A DNA stretch of 64,000 nt from Betaproteobacteria bacterium (GCA_021373185.1 JAJFTF010000007.1:52829-116828), one strand, 5' to 3'; shown: positions 25,669 through 36,542, counted from the stretch's first letter. The notes: a model not told the origin generated them from the letters alone. Translations and numbers: made by a program.

Positions 25669-26680
25669 AAGTGGCATCCTGACTATTTGTGAGTTGCCCA
25701 TAGGAAAGAAATAACTGCTCCAGCACTAGCCGGTTATTCAACGGGTGCTGTACGGCTCGCCGTGCAGCGAGCAATTCTTGCTGGAACCGCAGCAATTCTA
25801 TCAAGTTGACAGCTTTTGCCAAGCGAATCATTTGCACAGGTGGATCGACCCGGTATCGCGTCTGTGCTGCCATGCCAATACTCGCCAGGTCATATGCCCA
25901 CTGTTCAACCCAATCCAGCACCCAAGCCAACTCCAGTTTTTCGCATTGTTCCGCCAGTGCCAAAGGGTCGAGTCGGGTTGGATCATCAAGCTGATCCAGT
26001 ACTCGCCCTCGCTTAAGCTGATAATCTTCCGCGCTTAATTGCAACGCGGCAAGTGGACTGCAACCCGATTGAGACAGGCATGCCTCGGCGTCATTAACGC
26101 CTTGTTCGCGCAGCCAACTTAAGGCTGTTTCGCGATCAGGAGGAGGTGCGCTGACTTTTCGGCAGCGGCTACGAACCGTTGGCAGCAGGCGTTGAAAATG
26201 ATGCGACACCAGAATGAACAATGTGTCGGGTGGTGGCTCTTCCAGCGTTTTCAGTAGCGCATTGGCGGCGTTGACGTTCATCGCCTCTGCCGGGTGAACC
26301 AGAATGATACGCCGGCCATTGCGGTGCGTTGTCAGATTGACGAAATCCGCCAACTCACGAACCTGGGTTACGGTTATGAACTTGCTGGCTTTTTTATCGG
26401 TTGGTTTGTTTTGTTCATCTATTTCGCCGACCGCATCAGCGGCGGGTTCAAGCAGACGAAAATCGGGGTGGTTGCCGGTCTTGAACCAGTCGCATGCACC
26501 GCAATGTTCGCAAGGCTCGCCCGATTCTAGCGGCATTTCGCACAGTAATGCCTGCGCCAGAGTGCGGCCCAAGTGGAGCTTTCCAATCCCGCTCCGGCCC
26601 TGCAGCAATATGGCATTGGGCAAGCTTGCCTTGGCTGACATCAATCTTTTCCAGAGGTCTTGTTGCCATGAATAAATCAT
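25661..26680 (-). CDS. holB: DNA polymerase III subunit delta'
   Basis: 339 residues. Clamp-loader AAA+ fold with a degenerate P-loop (QGRSGIGKLHLG), the four-cysteine zinc module (CEMPLESGEPCEHCGAC), [23 protein letters not shown] and the sensor region LVSHHFQRLLPTVRSRC. The missing intact P-loop matches its non-hydrolysing role. Lies 6 nt after tmk. Confidence 0.93.
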   Translation of the reverse strand: MIYSWQQDLWKRLMSAKASLPNAILLQGRSGIGKLHLGRTLAQALLCEMPLESGEPCEHCGACDWFKTGNHPDFRLLEPAADAVGEIDEQNKPTDKKASKFITVTQVRELADFVNLTTHRNGRRIILVHPAEAMNVNAANALLKTLEEPPPDTLFILVSHHFQRLLPTVRSRCRKVSAPPPDRETALSWLREQGVNDAEACLSQSGCSPLAALQLSAEDYQLKRGRVLDQLDDPTRLDPLALAEQCEKLELAWVLDWVEQWAYDLASIGMAAQTRYRVDPPVQMIRLAKAVNLIELLRFQQELLAARRAVQHPLNNRLVLEQLFLSYGQLTNSQDATYV

Positions 26681-26686
26681 ATCGGC

Positions 26687-27307
26687 TTAGAGCGATGAAA
26701 AAACATGTTCGAGGTCGGTCTGTATCTCAGCCAGAGTTCGTCCGCTATCAATCACCCGGATTCGTTCGGGGAATTGTGCCGCACGTTTCAGATAGGCATC
26801 TCTTACGCGTTGGAAAAAATCCTGTTTTTCCTGTTCGAACCGATCCAGGGAGGTGTTTTTGGATAAGCGCTGCTGGCTGACTTCGGTAGGAACATCGAAC
26901 AGCAGCGTCAGATCCGGTTGCAGATCTTGTTGCACCCATACTTCAAGTGTTTCCAGCTTGGTCTCATTCAGCCCTCGCCCTCCACCCTGATAGGCGAAGC
27001 TGGCGTCGGTGAACCGGTCTGAAATGACCCATGTTCCCTCCTGTAGGGCTGGAACGATTACTTTGTCGAGATGTTCGCGCCTGGCAGCAAACATCAGCAG
27101 CGCTTCGGTTTCGAGATGCATGGCCTGATGCAGGAGTATTTCGCGCAAGGCCTCACCAAGTGGCGTCCCACCAGGTTCTCTGGTGACAAGAACATTCTTG
27201 CCTTGGCGGCGTAAGTGATCTGACAGCCAATTTAGATGCGTACTTTTCCCTGCGCCATCTATCCCTTCAAGAGTGATGAATTTTGAATTATTATTTTTAA
27301 TAATCAT
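26687..27307 (-). CDS. tmk: Thymidylate kinase
   Basis: 206 residues. P-loop [12 protein letters not shown], the DRx-type [29 protein letters not shown] and the LID region. Converts dTMP to dTDP for DNA synthesis. 13 nt after mltG; part of the pabB-pabC-mltG-tmk-holB-pilZ-tatD run. Confidence 0.95.
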   Translation of the reverse strand: MIIKNNNSKFITLEGIDGAGKSTHLNWLSDHLRRQGKNVLVTREPGGTPLGEALREILLHQAMHLETEALLMFAARREHLDKVIVPALQEGTWVISDRFTDASFAYQGGGRGLNETKLETLEVWVQQDLQPDLTLLFDVPTEVSQQRLSKNTSLDRFEQEKQDFFQRVRDAYLKRAAQFPERIRVIDSGRTLAEIQTDLEHVFSSL

Positions 27308-27320
27308 ATAATTATATTAT

Positions 27321-28334
27321 CTAATTAATCTTGTTTCTAAATTGCGTCTTCTGGTAGCGCGCCACGGCTTGGTTGTGCTCCTGCAGGTTGCGTGAAAATT
27401 GGTGGGTACCATCTCCCTTGCCGACAAAATACAGCGCAGAAGTCGCAGCGGGATGAAGCGCAGCTTGTATCGATGCCCACCCCGGCATGGCGATTGGGGT
27501 GGGCGGCAGCCCTGCTCGCGTGTAAGTATTATAGGCATTATCGGCAATTAAATCGCGCTTGTGCAAATTGCCATCATACGATTCCCCCAAGCCATAAATA
27601 ACGGTTGGATCAGTTTGCAATCTCATACCAATGCGCAGGCGGTTGATGAAAACTCCGGCAATGGTTGGGCGTTCGCTGGCTCGACCGGTTTCCTTCTCGA
27701 CGATGGAAGCCATGATTAAAGCCTCATAAGGCGTGGAATAAGGCAGATCAGGGCTTCGTCCTTTCCAGGCTTCGTCCAGTCGGTGCGTCATAATTTGGTG
27801 TGCGCGTTTGAGCAGGGATAAATCACTCATCCCGTTGCTGAAATAGTAAGTGTCGGGGAAGAAAAGCCCTTCGGCATTATTTTCCTGTATACCCAATTGA
27901 TTCAACAAATCGCTATCGCTAAGCTGGGCACTATCGTGTTTGATGGCAGGGTGTTCGTTTAGTAGCTTGCGCATTTGTTTGAAATTCCAGCCTTCGATGA
28001 ATACGATGCCACTCTGGCTGACATCACCTCGGGTAATTTTGAAAATCAGTTGAAGCGGGGTAATTTCTTTATCCAGTAGGTAATTGCCGGCCTTGATCTC
28101 CCCCGCTTTGCCGAAAATCCTTGCCAGCACAGTAAAGCTCCAGGGTTCCTGCAACAGCCCTTCAGCTCGGAATTGCCTGGCGATAGTGCGCAAGCTGCTG
28201 CCTTGCTTGAGCGAAAATTCGTATGGGGATTGAGGCAAATGCAATGGCGTATTGGCAAAATAGAATATCCATCCTGCAGCCAGCATGCTCAATAATATGA
28301 GCAGGGTCACAACACGTTTAATAACCGTCATCAT
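27321..28334 (-). CDS. mltG: Endolytic murein transglycosylase MltG
   Basis: 337 residues. One N-terminal transmembrane helix (VVTLLILLSMLAAGWIFYFA), a LysM-like periplasmic part, and the YceG catalytic domain with Glu in SIVEKETGRASERP and the QTDPTVIYG signature. Cuts nascent glycan strands at the inner membrane. Its start overlaps the pabC end by 17 nt, with GGAG placed 8 nt before the ATG. Confidence 0.93.
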   Translation of the reverse strand: MMTVIKRVVTLLILLSMLAAGWIFYFANTPLHLPQSPYEFSLKQGSSLRTIARQFRAEGLLQEPWSFTVLARIFGKAGEIKAGNYLLDKEITPLQLIFKITRGDVSQSGIVFIEGWNFKQMRKLLNEHPAIKHDSAQLSDSDLLNQLGIQENNAEGLFFPDTYYFSNGMSDLSLLKRAHQIMTHRLDEAWKGRSPDLPYSTPYEALIMASIVEKETGRASERPTIAGVFINRLRIGMRLQTDPTVIYGLGESYDGNLHKRDLIADNAYNTYTRAGLPPTPIAMPGWASIQAALHPAATSALYFVGKGDGTHQFSRNLQEHNQAVARYQKTQFRNKIN

Positions 28335-29133
28335 CCAGAAAACTCCTCAAACGCATTGCCAACCCACCTGTGGACCATATTTTTTCAGCCAATTCCCTGA
28401 CCTGCCAAGCGCCAATCACGCTATTGCAAAGCACCATCTCATCCGCAGCGTAAACTCTGGCCAATGCCAGCTTTTCAACCTTCACCGCCATGCCGAGCCT
28501 GCCGGCCATTTCCATGATGCGCGCACGCTGCATGCCAGCGACGCCGCAATCGCCAAGATCGGGGGTGTATAAAGTGTCTCCCTGCAAAAGGAATAGATTG
28601 CTCATCGTTCCCTCAATGACGTTGCCTTTCATGTCGAGCATTAGTCCTTCGGTAATTTCCGGGTCGCTCCACTCCTGCCGCGCCAGAATATTTTCCAGTC
28701 GATTGAGGTGCTTGATTCCAGCCAGACTGGGTTGTAGGGCGAGCCGCGTCTTACATAGATGCAGCCTTATCCCCTCAGAATAATGGCTGGACGGGTACTG
28801 CGGAATCGGACTTGCTATCAGAATTCGGGTTGGCATCGCGCCTTGCTGAACGGCATAGCCACGTTGCCCCTCCCCCCGCGTAACGATTGCCTTCAGCACG
28901 CAGTCGGGGGTTTCTTTGATTGCCTCAGATATTTCTTCTGTCAGGATTTCTCTCGACGGACACTCGATGCCGATCGCTGCGCAATCTCCTCGCAGCTTTT
29001 CATAATGGCGCTGCCAGCACAATAAACGACCGGCCTTGACCAGCATGGTGCGAAATACGCCATCTCCATACAGCAGTCCTCGGTCAAAAACCCGGATATG
29101 CTCAGTCTGCAGGCCATTTATCAGCGTCATCAT
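28318..29133 (-). CDS. pabC: Aminodeoxychorismate lyase
   Basis: 271 residues, PLP fold type IV. Catalytic Lys in AGIKHLNRLENILARQ, substrate loop GVAGMQRARIMEMA. Releases pyruvate from aminodeoxychorismate to give p-aminobenzoate for folate. Its start overlaps the pabB stop by 4 nt (ATGA). D-amino-acid or branched-chain aminotransferases share the fold, but the neighbours decide for PabC. Confidence 0.9.
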   Translation of the reverse strand: MMTLINGLQTEHIRVFDRGLLYGDGVFRTMLVKAGRLLCWQRHYEKLRGDCAAIGIECPSREILTEEISEAIKETPDCVLKAIVTRGEGQRGYAVQQGAMPTRILIASPIPQYPSSHYSEGIRLHLCKTRLALQPSLAGIKHLNRLENILARQEWSDPEITEGLMLDMKGNVIEGTMSNLFLLQGDTLYTPDLGDCGVAGMQRARIMEMAGRLGMAVKVEKLALARVYAADEMVLCNSVIGAWQVRELAEKIWSTGGLAMRLRSFLDDDGY

Positions 29134-30455
29134 GCCATTCCCAGCGATTTGAGCAGCCCTTTTGCCTTGGCACGGGTTTCGGCAAGTTCACGCAGTGGAT
29201 CCGAGTCGGCAACGATTCCGGCTCCGGCCTTGAATGTCAGCCTATCTCCAGTGAGCATAAAGCTGCGGATCAGGATATTTAAATCCATGCTGCCATCAAG
29301 ATTGAGATACCCCATGCTGCCGGTATAGGCGCAACGCGGGGAGGCTTCGAGTTCACTGATGATTTGCATGGTGCGGACTTTGGGGCAACCTGTAATCGTG
29401 CCCCCTGGAAACAGGGCATGCATCACTTCAGATGGGGTGATGTTTTCGCGCAGATGGCCGCGCACGCTGGACTCGATATGGTGAACGTGCGCATAGCTGC
29501 ACACGGCCATCAATTCGCTGACTTCGACACTGCCGGGCAGGCATACCCGCCCCAGATCGTTGCGCTCCAGATCAACCAGCATAATGTGCTCGGCGCGCTC
29601 CTTCGGACTAGCAATCAATTGCTGGCGCAGTCGCTGGTCTTCCTCATGCAACGGCGCGCGAGGGTGGGTGCCGGCGATCGGGCGGGTTTCAATCACGCCA
29701 TCGCGCACCTTCATCAATCTTTCTGGGGACGAACTGATGATCTGCCTATCCCCGAAGTTGGCGATGCCGGCGAACGGCGCAGGGTTGCTTTCACGCAAAC
29801 GTGCATAAATATCGGCAGCGCGGCTTCCGGATTCGATCTTTGCCCGCCACTGGCGCGCAAGATTTACCTGGAAAACGTCGCCCTCCCGGATATAGCGTTT
29901 GATCCTTTCGACTCCTTGAAGAAAAGACAACTCGTTTTCTTCTTCAAGCGTCTCAACTTTCACGGTTGCACCTGGAGGTTCGGCAGCATCAACTAGGTCT
30001 GCCTGCAGGGTTTCCAGAAGATTCGAAGAGGATTCCTCGGCAAACAGAAATGTCCGCCCTTCCCTATGGTCTACCATGATTGCCGCCGGGATGCGCACCA
30101 GTGCGGCCAGTGGGAATTCGTCTGCCTGTATTTGCGGTTTGGCGGCGACCGATGGCTCCATCTGGTGCAGCAATTCATAACCGAGATAAAGAAACCAGCC
30201 GCCATGAAACGGAAGAATTGATTCTTCATGGCTTGATTGATGTCTGTTTTCACCCCACTCCTGCTCCAGCGCAGAAAAAAAGGTTTTGTCCTGCTGGGCG
30301 GTATCGAAAGGAAAGAGCTGCTGCCGACTTGGGAAGGCAAAAAGAATGTCCCAGCCGGAACATCCCAGGGTTTGCAGCAGAAACGGGTAGCGCTGCGGAT
30401 TGGCCGCATGAAGGCCAAGCAGATCGGGCGTGCCGGGAAGCTGAATGACAGGCAC
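29130..30455 (-). CDS. pabB: Aminodeoxychorismate synthase component I
   Basis: 441 residues. N-terminal ADCS-like domain, then the chorismate-binding domain with GDVFQVNLARQW, ERNDLGRVC, HHIESSVRG and FPGGTITGCPKVRTM. In the active-site loop it reads RPIAGTHPRAP; PabB enzymes normally have PIKGT with a catalytic Lys, while PIAGT is the anthranilate synthase (TrpE) form. Coupling to pabC still argues for PabB. No pabA/trpG amidotransferase gene is present here. Confidence 0.82.
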   Translation of the reverse strand: MPVIQLPGTPDLLGLHAANPQRYPFLLQTLGCSGWDILFAFPSRQQLFPFDTAQQDKTFFSALEQEWGENRHQSSHEESILPFHGGWFLYLGYELLHQMEPSVAAKPQIQADEFPLAALVRIPAAIMVDHREGRTFLFAEESSSNLLETLQADLVDAAEPPGATVKVETLEEENELSFLQGVERIKRYIREGDVFQVNLARQWRAKIESGSRAADIYARLRESNPAPFAGIANFGDRQIISSSPERLMKVRDGVIETRPIAGTHPRAPLHEEDQRLRQQLIASPKERAEHIMLVDLERNDLGRVCLPGSVEVSELMAVCSYAHVHHIESSVRGHLRENITPSEVMHALFPGGTITGCPKVRTMQIISELEASPRCAYTGSMGYLNLDGSMDLNILIRSFMLTGDRLTFKAGAGIVADSDPLRELAETRAKAKGLLKSLGMA

Positions 30456-30515
30456 AGGCTACCTCAATGACGAGGGAAAGTACAAAGGGGCGACCGCTTC
30501 TTCACGGCCGGGATT

Positions 30516-31754
30516 TTAGACTTTGCGGAACACCAGGGTGCCGTTGGTACCGCCAAACCCGAAGGAATTGGACAGGGCCACATCGATTTTCATCTTTCGT
30601 GCGGTATTCGCCACGTAGTCCAGGTCGCACTCGGGATCCTGTTCAAAAATATTGATGGTCGGCGGGGAAATCTGGTGATGCACGGCCAGTGCCGAAAATA
30701 CCGCTTCGACACCACCGGCGGCGCCGAGCAAGTGGCCGGTCATGGATTTGGTGGAATTGACCGCGATTTTCTTGGCATGGTCGCCAAAGCAGAGCTTGAC
30801 TGCCTTGGTTTCGGCCAAGTCGCCTAGCGGTGTGGACGTGCCGTGGGCGTTGATGAAGTCGACTTTGTCGGGCGTGATGCCGGCATTGCGCAATGCGTTG
30901 GTCATGCAACGCGCAGCGCCGCTGCCGTCCTCGCAGGGAGCCGTCATATGGTTGGCGTCGGCACTCATGCCGAAGCCGGGCAGTTCGGCGTATATCCGAG
31001 CGCCGCGTGCCTTGGCATGCTCATATTCCTCAAGCACGAGAACGCCGGCGCCTTCACCCAGTACGAAGCCGTCCCGTCCGGTGTCCCATGGCCGGCTTGC
31101 GGTTTCGGGATCGTCATTGCGCGTACTTAAGGCACGAGCCGACGCGAAACCGCCAACCGCCAGTGGCGTAACGGTAGCTTCGGCACCGCCGGCAACCATG
31201 ATATCGGCGTCGCCATATTCGATCAGGCGCGCCGAATCACCGATGCAGTGCGTTGCCGTGGAGCAGGCCGTAACCATTGCCAGGTTCGGACCCTTGAGGC
31301 CGAACATGATGGAAAGGTTGCCCGAAATCATGTTGATAATCGTGCCTGGAATGAAAAACGGCGAAATCTTGCGCGGGCCGCCTTCCAGATAGGTGTTATG
31401 AGTATCCTCGATCATCGGCAGGCCGCCGATGCCGGAGCCGATGTTAACGCCGATGCGCTCGGCGCTTTCCGGTGTTACCACTATGCCGGAGTCCTTGATC
31501 GCCTGTATCCCTGCCGCCAGGCCGTAATGGATGAAAGTATCCATACGACGAGCTTCCTTGGCGGAAATATACTGGGTGACGTCGAAGTCTTTGACCTCAC
31601 CAGCAATCTGGGAAGAGATGGCCGAAGCATCGAAACGAGTGATCCGGGATATCCCGGATTTTCCCGCCAAGATGTTCGACCACGCTTGTTCAACGGTATT
31701 GCCGACAGGCGAAATAATACCCAGGCCGGTGATAACAACTCTGCGTTTAGACAA
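30516..31754 (-). CDS. fabF: 3-oxoacyl-[ACP] synthase II
   Basis: 412 residues, thiolase fold. The Cys-His-His triad is visible: [20 protein letters not shown] and [13 protein letters not shown]. It elongates acyl-ACP with malonyl-ACP and governs temperature-dependent unsaturated fatty acids. It ends the yceD-rpmF-plsX-fabH-fabD-fabG-acpP-fabF cluster; acpP is 36 nt upstream. Confidence 0.96.
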   Translation of the reverse strand: MSKRRVVITGLGIISPVGNTVEQAWSNILAGKSGISRITRFDASAISSQIAGEVKDFDVTQYISAKEARRMDTFIHYGLAAGIQAIKDSGIVVTPESAERIGVNIGSGIGGLPMIEDTHNTYLEGGPRKISPFFIPGTIINMISGNLSIMFGLKGPNLAMVTACSTATHCIGDSARLIEYGDADIMVAGGAEATVTPLAVGGFASARALSTRNDDPETASRPWDTGRDGFVLGEGAGVLVLEEYEHAKARGARIYAELPGFGMSADANHMTAPCEDGSGAARCMTNALRNAGITPDKVDFINAHGTSTPLGDLAETKAVKLCFGDHAKKIAVNSTKSMTGHLLGAAGGVEAVFSALAVHHQISPPTINIFEQDPECDLDYVANTARKMKIDVALSNSFGFGGTNGTLVFRKV

Positions 31755-31790
31755 GGCGACTCCGGATGCGAGTGGTAGGGATTGGATGAA

Positions 31791-32027
31791 TTAGCTCAGG
31801 TGGCCGTTGACGTAATCGACGGCTTGTTTGACGGTGGTGATTTTTTCCGCTTCTTCGTCGGGGATTTCGCAGTTGAATTCTTCTTCAAGCGCCATAACCA
31901 GTTCGACGGTATCCAGGGAATCAGCGCCCAAGTCGTCGACGAAGGAGGATTCGATTTTTACTTCCGCTTCGTTTACGCCAAGTTGTTCGGCAACGATTTT
32001 TTTGACGCGTTGTTCGATGTTTTCCAT
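31791..32027 (-). CDS. acpP: Acyl carrier protein
   Basis: 78 residues, acidic, with the phosphopantetheine Ser in [18 protein letters not shown]. Normal family length. A GAGGG ribosome site lies before the ATG. The 90-nt gap to fabG is the widest in the cluster and probably holds an extra promoter or processing site, since ACP is needed in excess. Confidence 0.97.
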   Translation of the reverse strand: MENIEQRVKKIVAEQLGVNEAEVKIESSFVDDLGADSLDTVELVMALEEEFNCEIPDEEAEKITTVKQAVDYVNGHLS

Positions 32028-32117
32028 CTAAGTACCCTCTCTGTAAACCGCTATAAAAAAAGCTGACGCATTTTACCAAAAATTGCCTACTTCACCAAAC
32101 AGTGAAGTTTGCTCCTG

Positions 32118-32858
32118 TTAAGTCATGTACATACCGCCGTTGACGTGCAATGTCGTACCGGAAATATACCCCGCTTGGGATGAGGCAAGGAAAGCGACCG
32201 AAGCGGCGATATCTTCGACCGAGCCGAGGCGTCCCAGTGGAATGTGGCCGAGCAATGCATTGCGTTGCTCTTCGCTCAGGGCTCGGGTCATGTCCGTGTC
32301 GATAAAGCCTGGCGCGACGCAGTTTACCGTAATATTGCGGCTACCGACTTCGCGCGCCAGAGATTTGCTGAAGCCGATGATGCCCGCCTTGGCTGCGGCA
32401 TAGTTGGTCTGACCGGCATTTCCCATCACGCCTACCACCGAGGCAATGTTGATGATGCGGCCGAAGCGCGCCTTCATCATTGCGCGCAGAACGGCTTGGC
32501 TCAGGCGGAATACCGATTTCAGGTTGGTATCCATAATGTCGTCCCATTCCTCTTCCTTCATGCGCATCAGCAGATTGTCGCGCGTGATGCCGGCATTATT
32601 GACCAGGATCGAAATTTCGCCGAATTGCGTGCGAATGGTTTGCAACGTTTGCTCGATCTGTGGCGCATCGTTTACGTTCAGCGCCAGTCCCGTGCCTTTG
32701 ATCTTTGCCTGGCTCAGATAGGCGCTGATATTATCCGCGCCAGACTGGCTGGTCGCTGTGCCGATAACGGTTGCCCCCTGCTTGCCGAGTTCCAATGCGA
32801 CTGCCTGGCCGATTCCCCTGCTGGCACCCGTTACTAAAGCTATCTGGCCATTCAGCAT
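32118..32858 (-). CDS. fabG: 3-oxoacyl-[ACP] reductase
   Basis: 246 residues, short-chain dehydrogenase. NADPH site TGASRGIGQAVA, NNAGITRDNLL, catalytic Ser in NIASVVGVMG and Tyr-Lys in NYAAAKAG. It carries out the first reduction of each elongation cycle. Between fabD (15 nt) and acpP. Confidence 0.96.
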   Translation of the reverse strand: MLNGQIALVTGASRGIGQAVALELGKQGATVIGTATSQSGADNISAYLSQAKIKGTGLALNVNDAPQIEQTLQTIRTQFGEISILVNNAGITRDNLLMRMKEEEWDDIMDTNLKSVFRLSQAVLRAMMKARFGRIINIASVVGVMGNAGQTNYAAAKAGIIGFSKSLAREVGSRNITVNCVAPGFIDTDMTRALSEEQRNALLGHIPLGRLGSVEDIAASVAFLASSQAGYISGTTLHVNGGMYMT

Positions 32859-32873
32859 TTATCGTTCCCCCTG

Positions 32874-33803
32874 TTATTTCAACGAATCCATTGCCAGGCG
32901 TAGCGCTGCTTCATCCGCTAGCGCAAAGGCCTGCATGTTGCCGTCGATACGTTTATTCAATCCCGCCAAGACTTTTCCTGGACCACATTCTGCGAGCATT
33001 GCAATGCCTTGGTCGGCAAAGCTTCTGACTGTTTCCACCCATCTCACCGGGCTATAAAGCTGGCGGGCCAATGCTTCCTTGATCGCGGCCCCATCACTGT
33101 GGCTTTTTACGTCGGCATTATGCAGCACCGGAATTTGTGGCGCCTTGATCGAAATGGTTTGCAACCGTTGCGTCAGGGCATCCGCTGCCGGTCGCATCAG
33201 TGCGCAGTGGGATGGCACGCTGACCGGTAGCGGCAGCGCACGCTTCGCACCCTTTTCCTTGGCTAGCGCCATGCCGCGTTCCACTGCCGCTTTGTTGCCG
33301 GCAATCACCACTTGGCCAGGCGAGTTGAAATTAACCGCCTCCAACACTTCGCCCTGAGCCGCTTCGGCGCACACTGCGATCACTAAATCGTCGTCGAGCC
33401 CGAGAATCGCCGCCATGCCGCCCACCCCTTCAGCCACGGCTCCCTGCATTGCTTGGGCACGAAACCGTACCAGCGGCAACGCATCGGCAAAGGACAGCGC
33501 GCCGGAAGCAACCAAGGCGGTGTACTCGCCCAAACTGTGGCCAGCCAGCATGGTCGGCTGGGCGCCATGCAATTCATTCCAGGCGCGGAATACTGCAACG
33601 CCTGCAGTCAACATTAGTGGCTGGGTGTTGACAGTGAGGTTGAGCTCTTCGGCGCTGCCGCTGGAGATCATCTGCCACAGGTCTTGCTTGAGAATATCGC
33701 TCGCTTCATCAAAGGTTTTCCGCACGACGGGAAGACCATCGAAACCATTCATCATGCCGACAGACTGCGAACCTTGGCCTGGAAATACGAATGCAAACCC
33801 CAT
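32874..33803 (-). CDS. fabD: Malonyl-CoA:ACP transacylase
   Basis: 309 residues. It begins with FVFPGQGSQSVGM; the nucleophile elbow is LAGHSLGEYTALVASG, and the catalytic His is in VPSHCALMRPA. It loads malonyl groups onto ACP. 14 nt after fabH. Confidence 0.96.
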   Translation of the reverse strand: MGFAFVFPGQGSQSVGMMNGFDGLPVVRKTFDEASDILKQDLWQMISSGSAEELNLTVNTQPLMLTAGVAVFRAWNELHGAQPTMLAGHSLGEYTALVASGALSFADALPLVRFRAQAMQGAVAEGVGGMAAILGLDDDLVIAVCAEAAQGEVLEAVNFNSPGQVVIAGNKAAVERGMALAKEKGAKRALPLPVSVPSHCALMRPAADALTQRLQTISIKAPQIPVLHNADVKSHSDGAAIKEALARQLYSPVRWVETVRSFADQGIAMLAECGPGKVLAGLNKRIDGNMQAFALADEAALRLAMDSLK

Positions 33804-33817
33804 GATTTTCTATCCTT

Positions 33818-34777
33818 TTACCATTTAAGCAGTGCCGAGCCCCAGGTAAATCCGCCGCCAACGCCTTCCATCAGGATGGTGTCGCCGGGCTTGATTCGCC
33901 CGTCCCGAACGGCCACATCCAAGGCCAAGGGGATGGAGGCAGCCGAAGTGTTGCCGTGCTTGTCCACGGTAACGACGACGTTGTCCATGCTCATCCCCAG
34001 TTTTTTGGCGGTTGCCTGAATGATGCGGATGTTGGCCTGATGCGGCACCAGCCAGGTGATGTCCGATTTCTGCATGTCATTGGCTGCGAGTGTTTCTTCC
34101 ACGATCGAATCCAGCACGCCGACTGCAAACTTGAATACGCCGGCGCCGTCCATTTCTACAAATGGCGTTCCCTGAATCTTGCCGCCATTCGGACAGGCTG
34201 GTGCAGACAACAGGTGTCCATAGCTGCCGTCAGCATGCAGGTGGGTGGAGATGATGCCCGGAGTTTCGCTAGCGGTTAAAACAACCGCCCCGGCACCGTC
34301 GCCAAACAGGACGCAGGTGTTGCGATCTGTCCAGTCCATGATGCGCGAAAAAGTTTCCGCCCCCACGACCAGGGCGCACTTGCTCTGTCCGCCGCGAATG
34401 AATTGGTTGGCGGTTGCCAGCGCATAGACAAAACCGCTGCAAACGGCTTGAATGTCAAAGGCGGGGCCGCCGCTTTTGATGCCGAGCTTTTCCTGAAGGA
34501 TGCAGGCGGTGCTGGGGAAAATCGAATCCGGCGTGGTGGTGGCAACGATGATCAGATCAATGCTTTGCGGGTCGATTCCGGCCATCTTGATGGCTCGCTT
34601 TGCCGCCTCGCAAGCCTGGTCGCTGGTGGTTTCATTCTCTGCGACGATGTGACGCTCGCGGATGCCGGTGCGGGAAAATATCCATTCATCGGAGGTTTCG
34701 ACCATCTGCGCCAGGTCATGGTTGGTCAGAATTTTTTTCGGCAGATAGCCGCCCGTACCGATGATGCGTGAATACAT
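33818..34777 (-). CDS. fabH: 3-oxoacyl-[ACP] synthase III
   Basis: 319 residues. Catalytic triad Cys in [11 protein letters not shown], His in [13 protein letters not shown], Asn in [14 protein letters not shown]. It starts fatty-acid chains from acetyl-CoA and malonyl-ACP. Two nt separate it from the plsX stop. Confidence 0.96.
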   Translation of the reverse strand: MYSRIIGTGGYLPKKILTNHDLAQMVETSDEWIFSRTGIRERHIVAENETTSDQACEAAKRAIKMAGIDPQSIDLIIVATTTPDSIFPSTACILQEKLGIKSGGPAFDIQAVCSGFVYALATANQFIRGGQSKCALVVGAETFSRIMDWTDRNTCVLFGDGAGAVVLTASETPGIISTHLHADGSYGHLLSAPACPNGGKIQGTPFVEMDGAGVFKFAVGVLDSIVEETLAANDMQKSDITWLVPHQANIRIIQATAKKLGMSMDNVVVTVDKHGNTSAASIPLALDVAVRDGRIKPGDTILMEGVGGGFTWGSALLKW

Positions 34778-34779
34778 TT

Positions 34780-35796
34780 TTAGGCCTTCACTTCGTTTAG
34801 CAGGGTCATTTGATCGTTGATCCGGCGCAATACACCGTTACGCACTTCTTCAACGGCGCGCTCGATGGCAAATTGAAAGGCAAAGCTGTCTGCCGAGCCA
34901 TGGCTCTTCACCACGACACCCCGCAGTCCAAGAAGACTCGCGCCATTATAGCGGCGATGATCGAGGCGCTTCTTGAAGGCATTGAGTACTGGGTAAGCGA
35001 TCAGCGCAGCAAGCTTGGTCAGAAGATTGCGTTTGAATTCCTGGCGCAAAAACGTCGACAACATTTGCACCAAGCCTTCCGATGACTTTAGCGCGACATT
35101 GCCGACAAAGCCATCGCAAACCACTACATCAACGGTGCCCTTGTAGATGTCATTGCCTTCTACATTGCCGTAGAAATTCAGGTGGCTCTGACGCAACAAT
35201 TCGGCAGTTTGCTTCACTACCTCATTGCCCTTGATGTCTTCCTCGCCGATATTGAGCAAGCCGACCGTGGGGTTCTCCTTGTGTTCCACGGCGGAAACCA
35301 GCATCGCGCCCATGATTCCGAACTGCAGCAAGTGATTGGCTGTGCAATCCACGTTAGCCCCAAGATCAAGGACGTGCGTGTGGCCGTTCAAGGTTGGTAT
35401 CATCCCCGCAATCGCTGGCCGCTCTATCCCTGGCAGCATTTTCAGAACAAAACGGGAAATTGCCATTAACGCGCCGGTGTTGCCGGCGCTGATGCAGGCG
35501 TTGGCCTCGCCTGATTTCACCAGGTTGATGGCAACGCGCATGGAAGAGTCTTTTTTATTGCGCAAGGCGAGCGCGGGAGGGTCGTCCATAGTAACGACCT
35601 CGCTGGCGTGATGGATGCGCAAGCGAGGTGAAACAGAAGCCTTGAGTGCTTGAAGCTCGGCCTCAATCGCTGCGGTCAGGCCAACCAGTACGATATTGAC
35701 CTCGGCGTCCCGATTCAGATAGCTCAGAGCGGCAGGAACGGTGACATGTGGGCCATGATCCCCGCCCATGGCGTCAATTGCAACAGTGATATCCAT
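34780..35796 (-). CDS. plsX: Phosphate acyltransferase PlsX
   Basis: 338 residues, beginning with the family signature [32 protein letters not shown] and [16 protein letters not shown] are further conserved blocks. It makes acyl-phosphate for phospholipid synthesis. Follows rpmF after 40 nt. Confidence 0.95.
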   Translation of the reverse strand: MDITVAIDAMGGDHGPHVTVPAALSYLNRDAEVNIVLVGLTAAIEAELQALKASVSPRLRIHHASEVVTMDDPPALALRNKKDSSMRVAINLVKSGEANACISAGNTGALMAISRFVLKMLPGIERPAIAGMIPTLNGHTHVLDLGANVDCTANHLLQFGIMGAMLVSAVEHKENPTVGLLNIGEEDIKGNEVVKQTAELLRQSHLNFYGNVEGNDIYKGTVDVVVCDGFVGNVALKSSEGLVQMLSTFLRQEFKRNLLTKLAALIAYPVLNAFKKRLDHRRYNGASLLGLRGVVVKSHGSADSFAFQFAIERAVEEVRNGVLRRINDQMTLLNEVKA

Positions 35797-35836
35797 GGGA
35801 AGCTAACCGCCTTTGACGGACGCCAGTTGATGCAGG

Positions 35837-36016
35837 TTATTCGCCTTTGGCGCCCGCAACTTTTTTGCCGCGGTAGTAACCGCTTGGGCTGACGTGGTGG
35901 CGCAGGTGGACTTCACCGGTGGTCGGTTCAACGGCCAGTGGCGGATTGGTCAGAAAATCATGCGCGCGACGCATTCCACGCTTGGAAGGGGATTTTTTGT
36001 TCTGTTGTACAGCCAT
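35837..36016 (-). CDS. rpmF: 50S ribosomal protein L32
   Basis: 59 residues, read directly on the minus strand. It begins [20 protein letters not shown] and ends [13 protein letters not shown]. The L32 block [10 protein letters not shown] is present, and the protein lacks the zinc cysteines, as is usual in betaproteobacteria (C-minus form). TAGGAGC precedes the ATG. The yceD-rpmF-plsX order is universal in this group. Confidence 0.95.
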   Translation of the reverse strand: MAVQQNKKSPSKRGMRRAHDFLTNPPLAVEPTTGEVHLRHHVSPSGYYRGKKVAGAKGE

Positions 36017-36026
36017 GATGTAGCTC

Positions 36027-36533
36027 CTAAATTTTCTTTGAATCTTGTGTTTTCAGCGCGGCCAGAGCACTAAAAGCGTTTTGTTTAACAGTTTTCGGCT
36101 GGCCGAAATTTTCGCATGCTTGGCAAGCATCCGGTGCATGCATGGGCGCCATCGGCAAATCCAGCAACACCTCGTCTTCAACTAGCGCCAGCACATCCAG
36201 ATTCGGATCGGCCTTGATTGCGTCCGCCAAGTCGTTCTCTGCCGACAAATCAGGATCATTCTCAACCAATTCCAATTCGGAATCCAGCCTGACAGGGTAA
36301 GCCAAGGCACCAAGACAACGCTGACATCTGAGTTGCAGCACACCTTTGATAATGCAAGCTAGAAAAAGCTTACCATCCTCGTTGTGCCTGCCAGTTAAGG
36401 CGTACTCCAATGCGCCATCGTCGGAAAACAGCAAATCCCGTAAGCGATCCAGGCTCTTAACCTGTACGTCACCGTGCAACGACTCGCTGTTACGAGCAAA
36501 CTCGATGCTGTTAATGATGACCTGTTCAAGCAT
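36027..36533 (-). CDS. yceD: YceD/DUF177 family protein (23S rRNA accumulation protein)
   Basis: 168 residues. It contains the family C-x2-C pair in [13 protein letters not shown] form ([13 protein letters not shown]) and a second pair, [11 protein letters not shown]. coli YceD is linked to 23S rRNA accumulation; mechanism unsettled. First gene of the rpmF-plsX-fab cluster. The -10 element lies only about 10 nt before the ATG, and no ribosome site is visible. Confidence 0.88.
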   Translation of the reverse strand: MLEQVIINSIEFARNSESLHGDVQVKSLDRLRDLLFSDDGALEYALTGRHNEDGKLFLACIIKGVLQLRCQRCLGALAYPVRLDSELELVENDPDLSAENDLADAIKADPNLDVLALVEDEVLLDLPMAPMHAPDACQACENFGQPKTVKQNAFSALAALKTQDSKKI

Positions 36534-36542
36534 AAGGCGCGC

